Source: JBGLNJ01 sp964353405
GTDB taxonomy: Bacteria > Chloroflexota > Anaerolineae > Fen-1058
Assembly: GCA_964353405.1 (NCBI GenBank)
Contig: CAYGWJ010000323.1
Location: 1-5,873, forward strand
Length of the DNA: 5,873 nt
Direction of reading: 5' to 3'
This document shows positions 1 through 5,334 of the stretch, one piece after another. The notes under the pieces are model-generated. The model worked only from the letters and a program-made list of their open reading frames with translations, was not told where the DNA came from and made no database searches. Each line of letters begins with the position of its first letter. Position 1 is the first letter of the stretch. Made by a program: the position numbers and the translations under genes.

Positions 1-187
1 CCCGGATCGCTCTGGTCATGTGCCTGGAGCTCTCCAGCATTGATGTGAGCCTTCTACTCCCTCGGTGATAGGCTGTGACCGGTGCATAATGCTCAATCGA
101 ATGGCTGTCGGAGAACTGGAGGCCAATCTTGGCCCACGCAGTTCAGGTCTCCCATTCCTTGAGTTGTTCTGTATCCGGACAGTATTG

Positions 188-424
188 TCACGCACACACA
201 GGGTCCGCCTGTTGCCAAGTTTCAAGTATGTCCGGTGCGGTGATGGCGACTATGTGGTCAGTGATGTGCCAGTGCCAATTCCAGTGTTCCCCTTCGATTT
301 GTCTCGCGATGGCTTCATCATGTGCAGGGGTCCACCACCGTAGGATGTAACGGTTTTCGCAATAATGCGGGTCCGCCTCAATCGGGCGGTAAGCAGGCAC
401 GTCTCTTAGGGCGTCATAATCCAC
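188..424 (-). CDS. Hypothetical small aromatic-rich protein, possibly a truncated gene
   Basis: A 78-residue frame starting at GTG 424. An in-frame TGA lies only two codons upstream, so the start cannot be much earlier. I do not recognise the family. The product is rich in Trp and His (for example RWWTPAHDEA near residues 29-38 and HWNWHWHITDHI near 47-58), looks like a folded helical soluble domain, and has no signal peptide or membrane segment. The ribosome binding site is weak (a GAGAG some 10 bases upstream). A TATAAT box at 484-489 on the same strand would place transcription start about 50 bases before the GTG. Past the TGA stop the same frame goes on in protein-like sequence (CPDTEQLKEWET, then a second TGA, then AWAKIGLQFSDSHSIEHYAP), so the gene may be a 3'-decayed remnant of a longer one. 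Confidence 0.5.
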   Translation of the reverse strand: MDYDALRDVPAYRPIEADPHYCENRYILRWWTPAHDEAIARQIEGEHWNWHWHITDHIVAITAPDILETWQQADPVCA

Positions 425-461
425 GAAGGCTCAGCTCTCAGTGACTTGATTTAGTTCGCCT

Positions 462-490
462 TTGACTTCGGTTGGGCGCCTCTATTATAC
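462..490 (+). promoter_or_regulatory. Weak plus-strand promoter candidate overlapping the previous one
   Basis: TTGACT (462-467) is followed after 17 bases by TTATAC (485-490), or after 15 bases by TATTAT (483-488). If used, it would give the membrane protein gene at 926 an untranslated leader of about 430 bases. I see no better plus-strand promoter closer to that gene, but support is thin. Confidence 0.2.
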
Positions 491-512
491 CCCAACCCCC
501 GGAAAAGCGAAA
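484..512 (-). promoter_or_regulatory. Candidate minus-strand promoter for the 424-188 gene
   Basis: Read on the minus strand, 489-484 is a perfect TATAAT. Seventeen bases upstream is TTTCGC (512-507), a poor -35 match. The direction and the distance of about 60 bases to the GTG at 424 suit the small minus-strand gene. The -10 is convincing but the -35 is not, and an AT-rich hexamer can occur by chance. Confidence 0.35.
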
Positions 513-910
513 GACCGCGACGAGCTCCGCGTCTCCCTTGAGAATAGCCACGAATGGCACGAATTCCAAATCGGGATCTCTTGACGGCGGGTTCGCCGTT
601 CGTGGCGCCCGGATGGGCACGGAAACTCGTTGTCCCGGCCCGCTGCGAACGCCGCCCGGGCGCGCGGGGCATCCGCCGGACGCGTAACTCTTTTCCCTAT
701 GTGGTGTTGTGTCCGATAGAGCGCACAACCGCGATGACGACGCCGAGTGGGCCGGACAGTGAGCCCCTCGGGCGAAAGCAGGAGGTGCCTATCGACCGAA
801 CCATTCCATGCCGTACGGGAGGCCGGGACCGTGACCCGGCCGCCGCCAGCCGGGCCGCCGGCGTTCGGGCGTGACCGTCTCCCGGGAGGGGACCGGCCCG
901 TCCGACAGAG

Positions 911-917
911 AAGGAGG
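911..917 (+). promoter_or_regulatory. Ribosome binding site AAGGAGG for the membrane protein
   Basis: A full-strength Shine-Dalgarno sequence eight bases before ATG 926. It settles the start of the membrane protein gene. Confidence 0.9.
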
Positions 918-925
918 AACGCCAG

Positions 926-1342
926 ATGAAATCCAAGTGGTTTCTGCTAGTCAAGTCAGCAATTTCGATTGTGATTGCTTTTTTCATGCTGTTCTTTGCC
1001 CGGATGTTCCTGAACTGGTTCCTCAAGTCAGGCATTCCTACCGCCGCTGAACTGGGGCCGTATTCCGGCCTCGGGGACCTCATTAAGCTCGGGTTCGGCT
1101 ATTTCGGCGCCATGCTGGTCGGCATTGGGATCATCTGCTTCTTTGCGAGTAGCGCCACAGCCTCCGCGCTTCGCAAGAAGGTGATCCTCGGCCTGGCTAT
1201 TGGCGACACGCTCGGCCTTATCCTGGCGCTGATCGCCCAGTTCAGCGGCAAGTTCAGCGCCTTGGGGTGGATCATCGTCCTCCTCTGGCTCGTGCTCGCG
1301 CTCTTCCTGTGGTACTTCTGGTACACCGAGAAGACAGACTAG
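926..1342 (+). CDS. Small four-helix integral membrane protein, function unknown
   Basis: A 138-residue protein with four hydrophobic segments at about residues 11-33, 55-75, 85-106 and 112-133. It has a short positively charged N-terminus (MKSKWFLLVK) and a basic loop ALRKK (81-85) before the third helix. It should sit in the cytoplasmic membrane with most of its mass in the bilayer. No catalytic or metal-binding motif is visible. The layout resembles widespread small four-helix proteins annotated only as hypothetical; I cannot assign a named domain. The start is fixed by AAGGAGG eight bases upstream. The gene stands alone: nothing coding precedes it on this strand, and a strong terminator follows 20 bases after the TAG. 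The genes beyond it run in the opposite direction. Reality as a gene is near certain; function is not inferable. Confidence 0.9.
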   Translation: MKSKWFLLVKSAISIVIAFFMLFFARMFLNWFLKSGIPTAAELGPYSGLGDLIKLGFGYFGAMLVGIGIICFFASSATASALRKKVILGLAIGDTLGLILALIAQFSGKFSALGWIIVLLWLVLALFLWYFWYTEKTD

Positions 1343-1361
1343 AGCCGATCCCGCACACAAG

Positions 1362-1407
1362 AACGCGGAAGGCACGCACGAGGGCGCCGTGCCTTTCGCG
1401 TTTCTTC
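1362..1407 (+). terminator. Intrinsic terminator after the membrane protein gene
   Basis: A 14-bp stem pairs 1362-1375 with 1389-1402 with one G-U wobble (AACGCGGAAGGCAC against GTGCCTTTCGCGTT). The loop is 13 bases, and the downstream arm runs into TTTCTT. It begins 20 bases after the stop codon. On the minus strand the wobble becomes an A-C mismatch and the T-tract is poor, so it mainly serves the plus-strand gene. Confidence 0.8.
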
Positions 1408-1501
1408 CTGGCCGGCCCTTGCTCCCTTGAAAACAGTCTCACTCGGTCGCTGCCCTCGCCTCCGGCGCGATCACCAGCCTCGCAATCGGCTCCCAATATC
1501 C

Positions 1502-1834
1502 TCAGTATGGCTCTTCTATGTCGATCCGCTCAAACGTCGCCCTGCCTTCCGCGTCAACCCCCACCCTTACCCACAGATCGCACCAGTCGGTCCCTACCTC
1601 CAGGGCTTGCCAGCGGTCGGTTATGCACTCCACGGCCCGGTCGACCCTTAGCCCGTCAGCCTGTCGACGTGCGGCCTTCAATTTCCGAAGGCAGCCGGCC
1701 TGGGGGAAGGTCCCGGCCGGAACGGCCGGAGTGACCGTCTCGGGCTCAACCTCCACGATCACCGCCGCGAGGTCCGGATCGGCCTCCTGGGCCTTGTAGC
1801 CCCTGACGATCGCCTCAAACGTGGGCTGCAGCAC
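1502..1834 (-). CDS. Hypothetical protein (110 aa), second gene of a probable pair
   Basis: A 110-residue frame with GTG start at 1834, preceded at about seven bases by GGGGATGAG, a moderate ribosome binding site. An in-frame TGA lies nine codons upstream, so the start is well constrained. Codon third positions are strongly G/C for most of its length, unlike the overlapping frames. The protein is soluble and acidic, with a basic stretch in the middle (residues about 50-59, LRKLKAARRQ) and a C-terminal part reading like beta strands (CDLWVRVGVDAEGRATFERI). I recognise no domain or motif. It follows the 2316-1909 gene in the same direction after 74 bases with no terminator between, so the two may be one transcript. 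It converges with the membrane protein gene. No clear terminator is visible after its stop. Confidence 0.65.
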   Translation of the reverse strand: MLQPTFEAIVRGYKAQEADPDLAAVIVEVEPETVTPAVPAGTFPQAGCLRKLKAARRQADGLRVDRAVECITDRWQALEVGTDWCDLWVRVGVDAEGRATFERIDIEEPY

Positions 1835-1908
1835 GGTCTGCTCATCCCCGTGGTCCTGTCAGCGGCTCACCCCTTTCGCTGCCCGTCGGGCTGTCCTGGA
1901 CCGCGGTC

Positions 1909-2316
1909 TCATCCTTGGGGAGAGGGGGTGTCGCCGGCGGCGCCGCCGATGCGGATGCCCTGGCGGGAGGCGAAGCGGGCCCACATCTCGACAACGACGA
2001 GGGCGCCCGGCTTCCACTCGGCGGGGAGCTGGCGGAAGGCTTCGAGAAGCTCGTCGACCAGGTAGTCGTCGTCCTGGGGGGAGGCGCCGGGGCGGCCGGT
2101 GACGGGCCTGCGCGGGAGGCCGGCGGCGATCCTCAGGACGGCCTGAGGGGGCGTGTCGAAATAGCCGGCCAGGCGCCCACGCCAGCCTCTGAACAAGGCG
2201 GCGACTTGTCGATAACTGCTGTTGCATTCTCCCTTGACGGGCCGCCTTCCAGCGAGAAACCGGGTTCTTCGGAAATCCCGGTTTCTTTCCGAGTAGTCGC
2301 TCTCCCTCCGTAACAT
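1909..2316 (-). CDS. Hypothetical protein (up to 135 aa), start uncertain
   Basis: The C-terminal 95 residues look genuinely coding: codon third positions are almost all G/C, and the segment from about residue 82 (DDDYLVDELLEAFRQLPAEW, then an LVVVE strand and a short amphipathic helix) reads like a compact alpha/beta domain. No family recognised. The first 35 or so residues are doubtful: they are Arg-rich, their codons lack the bias, and a 32-base palindrome (2255-2286) lies within them. The ATG at 2316 has only a weak upstream AGAG. In-frame TTG at 2196 (codon 41) is an alternative start but lacks a clear ribosome binding site. The 5' end may have been altered by insertion of the palindrome. 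Likely co-transcribed with the gene at 1834-1502. Confidence 0.6.
   Translation of the reverse strand: MLRRESDYSERNRDFRRTRFLAGRRPVKGECNSSYRQVAALFRGWRGRLAGYFDTPPQAVLRIAAGLPRRPVTGRPGASPQDDDYLVDELLEAFRQLPAEWKPGALVVVEMWARFASRQGIRIGGAAGDTPSPQG
2255..2286. repeat. Palindrome with UUCG tetraloop (REP-like)
   Basis: Outer arms AGAAACCGGG (2255-2264) and CCCGGTTTCT (2277-2286) pair perfectly over 10 bp. Inside, TTC (2265-2267) pairs with GAA (2272-2274) around a cUUCGg tetraloop, leaving a two-base bulge. The compact, extra-stable hairpin resembles dispersed palindromic repeats of bacterial genomes. Dispersion elsewhere in the genome cannot be seen from here. Confidence 0.55.
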
Positions 2317-2401
2317 CGGCAGTGTATCTCTTTCGGATCAGATCTGGCATGGAGGGAGCTGTGTCCGAGATCGTTTGGAGTCATGGAGCTTGCCGTTCTC
2401 G

Positions 2402-2420
2402 CTTCCGTGGGAGACGGAAG
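2402..2420. other. Short hairpin between the hypothetical genes and the IS4-type element
   Basis: CTTCCGT (2402-2408) pairs with ACGGAAG (2414-2420) across a five-base loop. No T-run follows on either strand, so it is not a convincing terminator. The surrounding 2317-2508 holds nothing else I can support. Confidence 0.35.
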
Positions 2421-2508
2421 AACCAGTAGCAGATGCTCTTTGTGACAGCAGCGACCAACCTCAAGCGGCTGGCCCGCTGTCCCTTTCTATCGCCTCGGAC
2501 TCAATGAC

Positions 2509-2522
2509 AGGACTTACGCGGT
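2509..2522 (+). repeat. Left terminal inverted repeat of the IS4-type element
   Basis: AGGACTTACGCGGT, the exact reverse complement of 3761-3774. Confidence 0.9.
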
Positions 2523-2557
2523 GGGTTGAGCCGCCGCGCTTAACAACAGAATAGGAA

Positions 2558-2629
2558 GAGACGCCACATTCGGGTAAGATGTTTTTGCCTAAACCACATA
2601 CCCGAAGGAGGAAACCTCCGTGGCGTCTC
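2558..2629 (+). promoter_or_regulatory. Transposase leader three-way junction hiding RBS and start
   Basis: Three perfect helices follow one another with a single unpaired base (2568). The closing helix pairs GAGACGCCAC (2558-2567) with GTGGCGTCTC (2620-2629), which holds the GTG start codon. The second pairs TTCGGGTA (2569-2576) with TACCCGAA (2599-2606). The third pairs GGAGG (2607-2611), the core of the ribosome binding site AAGGAGG (2605-2611), with CCTCC (2615-2619). In the folded mRNA neither the Shine-Dalgarno nor the start codon would be free. By analogy with other IS elements this would limit transposase synthesis from read-through transcripts; that role is inferred. Confidence 0.7.
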
Positions 2630-3769
2630 GCTTGTATTCTAACACACGGCAGTTGTATTGCCAAGTCACTGCGTGCTTCGCAGCCCTGAGCCTGGCCGCG
2701 TTGGGCAGTCCTACCTTGGTCGCCCTCATCGGGCTGTACATGACGGGCCTGATCCTGCTGGACGTGCGACAGACGCAGACACGCGTGACGCATTTCCTGC
2801 CGGCTCGCTGTCACGATGCGCTCAATCGTTTGCTGCGGCTGATGCCCTTGTCGACGCGGGCGACGATGGGATTGCAGATCAACTGGGTCAAGCGCCTGGG
2901 GCTGAAGGGCTACCTGTGCTTGGATGATGTTATCGTCGAGAAGGCCTTCGCCTACAAGCTGCCGTGGGCTGGCTGGACCTACTTCCTTTGCCAAGAAGCG
3001 GAAGGTGTATGGGTTGCACATCGTCGTCTGGTTGTGGTGCAGCACCGACGGCTGCTGGCGTATCCCGGTCGCCTTTCGGGTGCACCGACCCAAGCGGAGC
3101 AGTGCGGTCAATCGCTATCGGACCAAGCTGCAACTGGCTGAACAGATGTTGAAAGACCTTGTCAGGTATCAACTGCCATTTGAGTACTTGGTGTTCGATA
3201 CGCATTACACAGCCGGCTGGTTCACCAAAATGGCTGACCGCCTGGGCTGCACCTGGATCGGGACGCTGATGCCGAGGACGAAAGTCGTGTGGCGTGGACG
3301 GGAGCAATAGGTCCGTGACCTGGCCTTGAGACTGCATCTTAAGTCGCGTGCTCAGCTTGGGTTGCGGGCTGTGGCGGTGCAGGTCTATGCGCCCACGTAT
3401 GGGTACCTGCGGTTGGTCGTGACCAGAAACCGTCACGGCAACTATGAGTATCTGGTGACCAATGACCTGGACGCTGACCTGACCACCGTGGTCGAGCGCA
3501 AGCGGAGTCGATGGAGCATCGAAACCATTTTCCGCGACACAAAACAGTACGCGGGATTGGCCGCGTGCCAGTGCTGGGTGGACCAGGCGATGGTGCGTCA
3601 CGCATGTTTCGTGCTCCTTACCTCTGTCGTGTTACAGATGATGCGTGTCCATCCGAACGAGAGTGTGGCAGCCGTCAAAGAGCGATGGCAGTTAGCGGTC
3701 CTCCGCTAGCGGGAAACGCCACCACCGCCGCTCGAGGCTTGCCCATCTCAGTTCAGAGCGACCGCGTAA
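2620..3769 (+). pseudogene. IS4-family DDE transposase, frameshifted and with two amber codons
   Basis: The GTG start at 2620 has AAGGAGG eight bases upstream. The N-terminal part reads in one frame to about 2984 (ending LPWAGWTY). Protein sense then resumes one base later in the next frame (FAKKRKVYGLHIVV), so a single extra base, probably a T near 2983-2985, was inserted. The frame continues through TAG 3308-3310 and TAG 3707-3709 to TAA 3767-3769 inside the right inverted repeat. Corrected length is about 382 residues, or 362 if the second TAG was the native stop. Both ambers could be CAG to TAG changes. Catalytic residues fit DDE chemistry: D102 or D103 (CLDDVIVEK), D193 (LVFDTHY) and E301 in RWSIETIFRDTK. 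There R, E and K have IS4 spacing, but the usual Tyr is Lys. It would have cut and pasted the element by acting on the terminal repeats. Confidence 0.85.
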
Positions 3770-3774
3770 GTCCT
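3761..3774 (-). repeat. Right terminal inverted repeat of the IS4-type element
   Basis: ACCGCGTAAGTCCT matches the left end perfectly in inverse orientation. Its TAA (3767-3769) is in frame with the transposase and was probably the original stop codon. Confidence 0.9.
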
Positions 3775-4153
3775 CCTATGATTTCGTTTTTGTCAAGTTC
3801 CTTGTGTGACGACGTCAAGATACGACCGATCTGTCTAGGTCGGTTGTTGCCGCACAATGAATGCGGACAAAAAACGAACCCGGGCTCCGACCCATGACCG
3901 TACCCACGTTCCTTTACAATCGGCGGCTACTGAGGCGTCGGGCAAAAGATGCCTCGGACGACCTCCTATCCGTGCTGACTCTTTATGAGCCAGGCACCCA
4001 ATACTGTGTTCGCCCAAAGGTAGTTGAGATCTCCTCTGGTGAGCGGTTCCATCTAAGAAACGGTTCCAAACGGAACCCGGGCAATCGACGACACGCTCAC
4101 ACCAGCATAGGAATCGACGGTCTGGGTTGACCTGGTTCGGCTGCACTCACCCG
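3775..4153. other. Gene-free spacer between the two transposable elements, hairpin-rich
   Basis: No convincing gene on either strand. The left 100 bases form a nested palindromic cluster (separate entry). A hairpin pairs GAGGCGTC (3932-3939) with GATGCCTC (3948-3955), with one G-U pair on the plus strand. Near 4040-4080 CGGTTCC occurs twice and then in inverse form, making a GGTTCC-AAAC-GGAACC hairpin. AATCGACG is repeated at 4083-4090 and 4112-4119. Part of this is probably the 3' non-coding end of the IS110-type element, whose boundary I cannot fix. Confidence 0.5.
3783..3878. repeat. Nested palindromic cluster (96 bp)
   Basis: Outer arms TTCGTTTTTGTC (3783-3794) and GACAAAAAACGAA (3866-3878) are complementary with one bulged A. 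Between them are smaller inverted repeats: CAAG-TTC-CTTG (3794-3804), TGAC-GAC-GTCA, CGACC with GGTCG around the CTGTCT stretch, and CCGCA (3850-3854) with TGCGG (3862-3866), which borders the outer arm. It encodes no plausible protein. It could be a small non-autonomous element, a structured RNA or an IS110 insertion target. Confidence 0.45.
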
Positions 4154-5290
4154 TTAAGGCTTGAGTTGTGCCCCCGCGGGAATCTCGCCTGTCTCCAGAT
4201 AGCGCCACAGCGCGACCAGCAGCTTGCGCGCCAGGGCTACGATGCCCACCTTGCGCATGCGCTTGCCGCCCTGACCAAAGTGCTCGTAGTACCACCGAGC
4301 CAGCTCACTATCCGGTTGATAGCGCAGCCAGCACCAGGCGATCTCGATGGCCTTCGCCCGCACCGGACGATTCCCTGCTTTGCTGATACCTTGCTCCCGC
4401 GATTCCCCTCCACTCTGATACGGCGTGGGCGTCAAACCGGCCAGGCCGCCCACCTCTCGACGATTCCGAAACTGACGCCAGGCGAAGAACTCCATCACGA
4501 ACAGCCAAGCACTGTTTGGCCCCAGTGCCACCAGCTTCATCAACTGCCGCACCTTCTGGACACTCGGCTCGTCTGACGTCTCGATCAGCTTGTCTCGCTC
4601 GACCACCAGTTCCTTGATCTGCTGGCGGACGTACTGCAAGGCTGCGTGTTCCCGTTCAACTCGGGCACGAACGCCAGGCGGTAATGGACTGCCATCCCAT
4701 AACCGAACAGAGGGTAACGTACTCAGGAAATCGGCATGGATCGGAACGTTCACCCCCTGGCTGGCCAACAGCCCTCCAATGCGGCAAATGTGTCTTGTCC
4801 GGGCGACTTGCAGGCTGGATAACTGCCGGTGTAGATGCCGCATGTCCTCAGCTTCGACCGTCGGCACCTGCACGACGCTCCACACCTTCTCCTCGCCACT
4901 GTGGTAGCGAATCAACATCGTCAACAGCTTGGTCGCGTCCAGTCGATCAGTCTTGGCTCGTCTGGCTCGCCGGTTTACCTCGATGCTGGACGAGTCGACG
5001 ACCAGGTTCTGGACTCGCTTTTGCACAAGATAGCGATGCAGCCAGAATCCATCCCGACCGGCCTCGTAACAACTCCTGACGACGACTAGCTCCGGCAAGT
5101 GGAAACGCCTCTTCGCCTGGCGGATCTCCTCTTCCAGGGCCGTCAGATCCCCAGCGTCAACGGTGCGTAGGCGAGGATTCTGGCCTAGCCCTGTACTCAA
5201 CGCCAACTTCCACTTGGCCTTTCCCAGCTCGAAGGCTAGATACAAACTCGGTTCTGTGGTATACTCTACCTCGCGGGTCGTTTGGTCCAT
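4154..5290 (-). CDS. IS110-family transposase (DEDD plus catalytic serine)
   Basis: A full-length, intact 378-residue recombinase. The start is ATG 5290, chosen because AAGGAGGAG lies six bases upstream; an in-frame earlier ATG (at 5305-5307 within that site) would waste it. The N-terminal RuvC-like domain shows E21 (YLAFELGKAKWKLALS), E76 (SCYEAGRDGFW), D115 and D118 (KTDRLDA). The first position is Glu where most relatives have Asp. A helical linker follows. The C-terminal Tnp_IS110/IS116/IS902 domain includes GLTPTPYQSGGESREQGISK with the likely nucleophile S303. Known family chemistry is RuvC-serine recombination guided by a structured RNA encoded in the element's non-coding end, without target duplication. 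No frameshift or internal stop is visible, so this copy may be active. Transcription is opposite to the IS4-type element. Family call is very secure; the exact subgroup is not. Confidence 0.95.
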   Translation of the reverse strand: MDQTTREVEYTTEPSLYLAFELGKAKWKLALSTGLGQNPRLRTVDAGDLTALEEEIRQAKRRFHLPELVVVRSCYEAGRDGFWLHRYLVQKRVQNLVVDSSSIEVNRRARRAKTDRLDATKLLTMLIRYHSGEEKVWSVVQVPTVEAEDMRHLHRQLSSLQVARTRHICRIGGLLASQGVNVPIHADFLSTLPSVRLWDGSPLPPGVRARVEREHAALQYVRQQIKELVVERDKLIETSDEPSVQKVRQLMKLVALGPNSAWLFVMEFFAWRQFRNRREVGGLAGLTPTPYQSGGESREQGISKAGNRPVRAKAIEIAWCWLRYQPDSELARWYYEHFGQGGKRMRKVGIVALARKLLVALWRYLETGEIPAGAQLKP

Positions 5291-5292
5291 CT

Positions 5293-5334
5293 TAAGCTCC
5301 TCCTTCATAGGAATGGTTTCCACCAAGGAGCTTA
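5293..5334 (-). promoter_or_regulatory. Hairpin occluding the IS110 transposase RBS
   Basis: In the minus-strand transcript TAAGCTCC (5334-5327) is perfectly complementary to GGAGCTTA (5300-5293), which overlaps the Shine-Dalgarno AAGGAGGAG (5305-5297) and ends two bases before the ATG. An alternative register pairs CTCCTT with AAGGAG. Between the arms TGGT-GGAA-ACCA can form a small hairpin with a GNRA loop. Folding would hold back translation initiation; the regulatory effect is inferred. Confidence 0.55.

Larger units (their letters stand above)
425..925. other. Gene-free stretch of about 500 bases with nested inverted repeats
   Basis: No frame here reads as a convincing gene on either strand; the open frames are Arg/Pro-rich shadows of GC-rich sequence. 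Visible structure includes an 8-bp inverted repeat GCCACGAA (547-554) with TTCGTGGC (599-606). It encloses a 6-bp hairpin ACGGCG (584-589) with CGCCGT (594-599). There is also a 10-bp palindrome CTCCCGGGAG (879-888), shortly before the ribosome binding site of the gene at 926. The 620-680 segment is very GC-rich. It may be a long structured leader or just intergenic DNA. Confidence 0.5.
2509..3774 (+). mobile_element. IS4-type insertion sequence, complete but inactivated (1266 bp)
   Basis: The element is bounded by perfect 14-bp inverted repeats at 2509-2522 and 3761-3774. It contains one DDE transposase gene with an IS4-like K/R/E/K signature around the third catalytic residue. The transposase is broken by one frameshift and two amber codons, so the element cannot move on its own. 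No clean target duplication flanks it. The eight bases on each side (TCAATGAC and CCTATGAT) share five positions, consistent at most with a degraded duplication. IS4 family by motif; I do not name a specific IS. Confidence 0.85.

Noticed and set aside
438..728. Minus-strand 96-residue frame with a protein-like stretch (LEFVPFVAILKGDAELVAVF)
   Set aside because: Only the central part looks protein-like. There is no ribosome binding site, the rest is low-complexity, and the TATAAT box lies inside its 3' part.
697..1083. Minus-strand open frame of 128 residues overlapping the membrane protein gene
   Set aside because: Antisense shadow of a well-supported gene; Arg/Pro-rich composition and no motif.
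1859..2350. Minus-strand 163-residue frame overlapping the 135-residue gene
   Set aside because: The second half is almost all Arg and Pro, the signature of an off-frame read of GC-rich coding sequence.
2975..2995. Programmed +1 frameshift in the IS4-type transposase (CTT TGC resembles the RF2 site CTT TGA)
   Set aside because: There is no stop codon at the shift point, and IS4 transposases are normally single-frame. Two further ambers downstream show the gene is simply broken.
2461..3601. Long minus-strand open frames opposite the IS4-type transposase (3111-2461 and 3601-2930)
   Set aside because: They are antisense to a clearly recognised DDE transposase and have no domain-like sequence or ribosome binding sites.
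3308..3709. UAG recoding as an amino acid in this organism
   Set aside because: The intact membrane protein gene and the regulator remnant both end in TAG at sensible places. The transposase also carries a frameshift, so decay is the simpler explanation.
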